Shown one piece after another: positions 40,249 through 40,958 of a DNA stretch of 40,958 nt. The DNA comes from Halocynthiibacter namhaensis (GTDB taxonomy: Bacteria > Pseudomonadota > Alphaproteobacteria > Rhodobacterales > Rhodobacteraceae). The DNA lies in the NCBI RefSeq assembly GCF_000812685.1, contig NZ_JWIF01000028.1:1-40958 (forward strand), given 5' to 3'. A program made the translations under genes and the position numbers. Numbering within the stretch: the stretch's first letter is position 1; the number at the start of each line of letters is the position of its first letter. Below the pieces are notes generated by a model. The model had not been told where the DNA came from. It did not search any database and saw only the letters and a program-made list of their open reading frames with translations.

Positions 40249-40443
40249 ATGCTTCATCCACGTACCGCACCCAAAATATACCGACAAAATGACACTTGGC
40301 ATGTCCGTGTTTATGTACCCAAACCTGTGGTGCATTTGGTTGGGAATAGAGAAATTCACCGCAGTACTGATGAGACCAATCGTGCGGCGGCGCTCAAGGT
40401 GGCGGAAAAGAAACGTTCGGATTTATATGTTTGGTTTAATGAG
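40249..40443 (+). pseudogene. Site-specific integrase N-terminal domain, truncated by IS3
   Basis: The frame from ATG 40249 keeps about 65 codons before the IS terminal repeat at 40444; the nominal continuation is IS sequence. The visible part, with KIYRQNDTWHVRVYVPKP near residues 7-24, then VGNREIHRSTDETNRAAALK, resembles the DUF6538-type N-terminus of tyrosine recombinases. The catalytic domain is missing. Lying just after tRNA-Ala, it is the likely integration module of a genomic island or prophage, now disabled. Confidence 0.75.
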
Positions 40444-40473
40444 TGGTCTTGTCCCGCTTACGTTCCGGTCTCT
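40444..40473 (+). repeat. IS3 terminal inverted repeat, orfB end
   Basis: It matches the repeat at 481-510 (read on the minus strand) in 26 of 30 bases, with identical first ten and last eleven bases. It lies eight bases beyond the orfB stop and fixes the junction with the interrupted integrase gene. Confidence 0.88.
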
Positions 40474-40481
40474 GAACTCAT

Positions 40482-40958
40482 TTATGCGGCCTTTCGCTCA
40501 AAAGCCAAGGGACTTTTCCCGCCAAGCGATGAGTGGCGACGGCGCGGGTTATAGAACCCGTTGATATACTGGAAGATCGCGCCTTCAGCCTGACGGCGTG
40601 TGTCCCAACGGTTGCGCCAAATCAGCTCAGCCTTAATGGATTTGAAGAACGTCTCGACCATAGAATTATCATAACAATTTCCCTTGCCGCTCATCGAGAC
40701 CTTGAAACCGTGCTTGGACAAGCGCTTCTGATACTCATTTGAGCAATATTGTGAACCACGATCCGTATGGTGAATGCAATCCTCCGGTGGTTGGCGCAAA
40801 GCAACGGCCATATCTAACGCCCGGATTGCCAGATCCTTCTTCATGCGGTTACTGATAGCCCATCCGATGACGCGGCGAGAATACAGGTCAAGGATGACGG
40901 CAAGATACAGCCAACCTTCGCTGGTCCAAATGTAGCTGATGTCGCCAGCCCATTTCTG
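40482..40958 (-). CDS. IS3-family transposase OrfB, C-terminal part
   Basis: A frame of 158 codons that is open to the window edge and ends at 40482. It shows most of the rve/DDE core: WAGDISYIW with the first Asp, DLYSRRVIGW, HTDRGSQY with the second Asp, and MVETFFKSIKAE with the Glu, ending NGFYNPRRRHSSLGGKSPLAFE. It performs cleavage and strand transfer of the element. All three catalytic residues visible are intact, so this copy may be active. Confidence 0.93.
   Translation of the reverse strand, partial: QKWAGDISYIWTSEGWLYLAVILDLYSRRVIGWAISNRMKKDLAIRALDMAVALRQPPEDCIHHTDRGSQYCSNEYQKRLSKHGFKVSMSGKGNCYDNSMVETFFKSIKAELIWRNRWDTRRQAEGAIFQYINGFYNPRRRHSSLGGKSPLAFERKAA

Larger units (their letters stand above)
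40444..40958 (-). mobile_element. IS3-family insertion sequence, right part (orfB side), cut by window edge
   Basis: The outer end is at 40444, where the 30-base terminal repeat (40444-40473) begins TGGTCTTGTC. Only the C-terminal part of orfB is inside the window. It has the same orientation as the element at 1-510 and a related terminal repeat. Because the visible parts cover opposite ends of the element, their internal identity cannot be compared here. Confidence 0.9.

Noticed and set aside
1-40958. CRISPR arrays, rRNA genes or riboswitches
   Set aside because: No regularly spaced repeats, rRNA-like sequence or recognisable riboswitch cores were found on reading the window.

Overview
The window looks like the chromosome of an alphaproteobacterium of the Rhodobacterales (roseobacter type). 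This rests on the gene content: a phenylacetate (paa) gene set mixed with a TRAP transporter, a spike-base protein of the gene-transfer-agent (GTA) kind, a CtrA-type box, a FYDLN-acid (TIGR02300) protein next to tRNA-Ala(GGC), and dense ATGA/TGATG gene overlaps. No species is assigned.

Layout. (1) 1-714: the orfA side of an IS3-family element whose terminal repeat ends at 510 and cuts off a gene for an Mrr-type N-terminal domain. (2) 715-1245: no recognisable gene. (3) 1246-14321: an exopolysaccharide (EPS) locus. A sulfotransferase faces a leftward group (BY-kinase/Wzc, Wza lipoprotein, spike base protein, LamG-like protein, small ORF, Wzy-like polymerase). A divergent rightward group holds ManC, the initiating sugar transferase, a plant-like GDP-mannose 3,5-epimerase, an acyltransferase and a GT4 glycosyltransferase. 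(4) 14264-31054: a phenylacetate catabolic island with two regulators (PaaX and a TetR-type PaaR). Leftward operon dctPQM-P450-paaZ-paaX is divergent from paaG-paaI-paaK-paaR. After a convergent GNAT gene comes the leftward operon paaJ-paaA-B-C-D-E followed by an extra PaaA-like gene. Similar TetR-type inverted repeats lie in both promoter regions. (5) 31283-34724: a sulfur module of a Crp/Fnr regulator with two close cysteines, a persulfide-dioxygenase-like metallo-beta-lactamase protein, a small DUF442-type sulfurtransferase and a multi-pass membrane protein. Related palindromes precede the two downstream transcription units. (6) 34813-37027: a tungstate ABC transporter (tupBCA). (7) 37129-39946: GntR/FCD regulator, YgjP-type metallopeptidase, fluoroacetate-dehalogenase-like hydrolase, TIGR02300 protein. 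(8) 40082-40958: tRNA-Ala(GGC) followed by an integrase-type gene that is cut after about 65 codons by the orfB side of a second IS3 element with near-matching terminal repeats.

How it works together. The EPS genes should make GDP-mannose and GDP-L-galactose, build, acetylate and probably sulfate a polymer, and export it through Wza/Wzc. The spike pair inside this operon may bind that polymer. The paa island should take up an organic acid by TRAP transport, activate phenylacetate (PaaK), epoxidise it (PaaABCDE), isomerise it (PaaG), open and oxidise the ring (PaaZ) and thiolyse the product (PaaJ). The P450 inside this operon has no role in the standard pathway. No homology search was run: family names come from motifs and from memory of the families.
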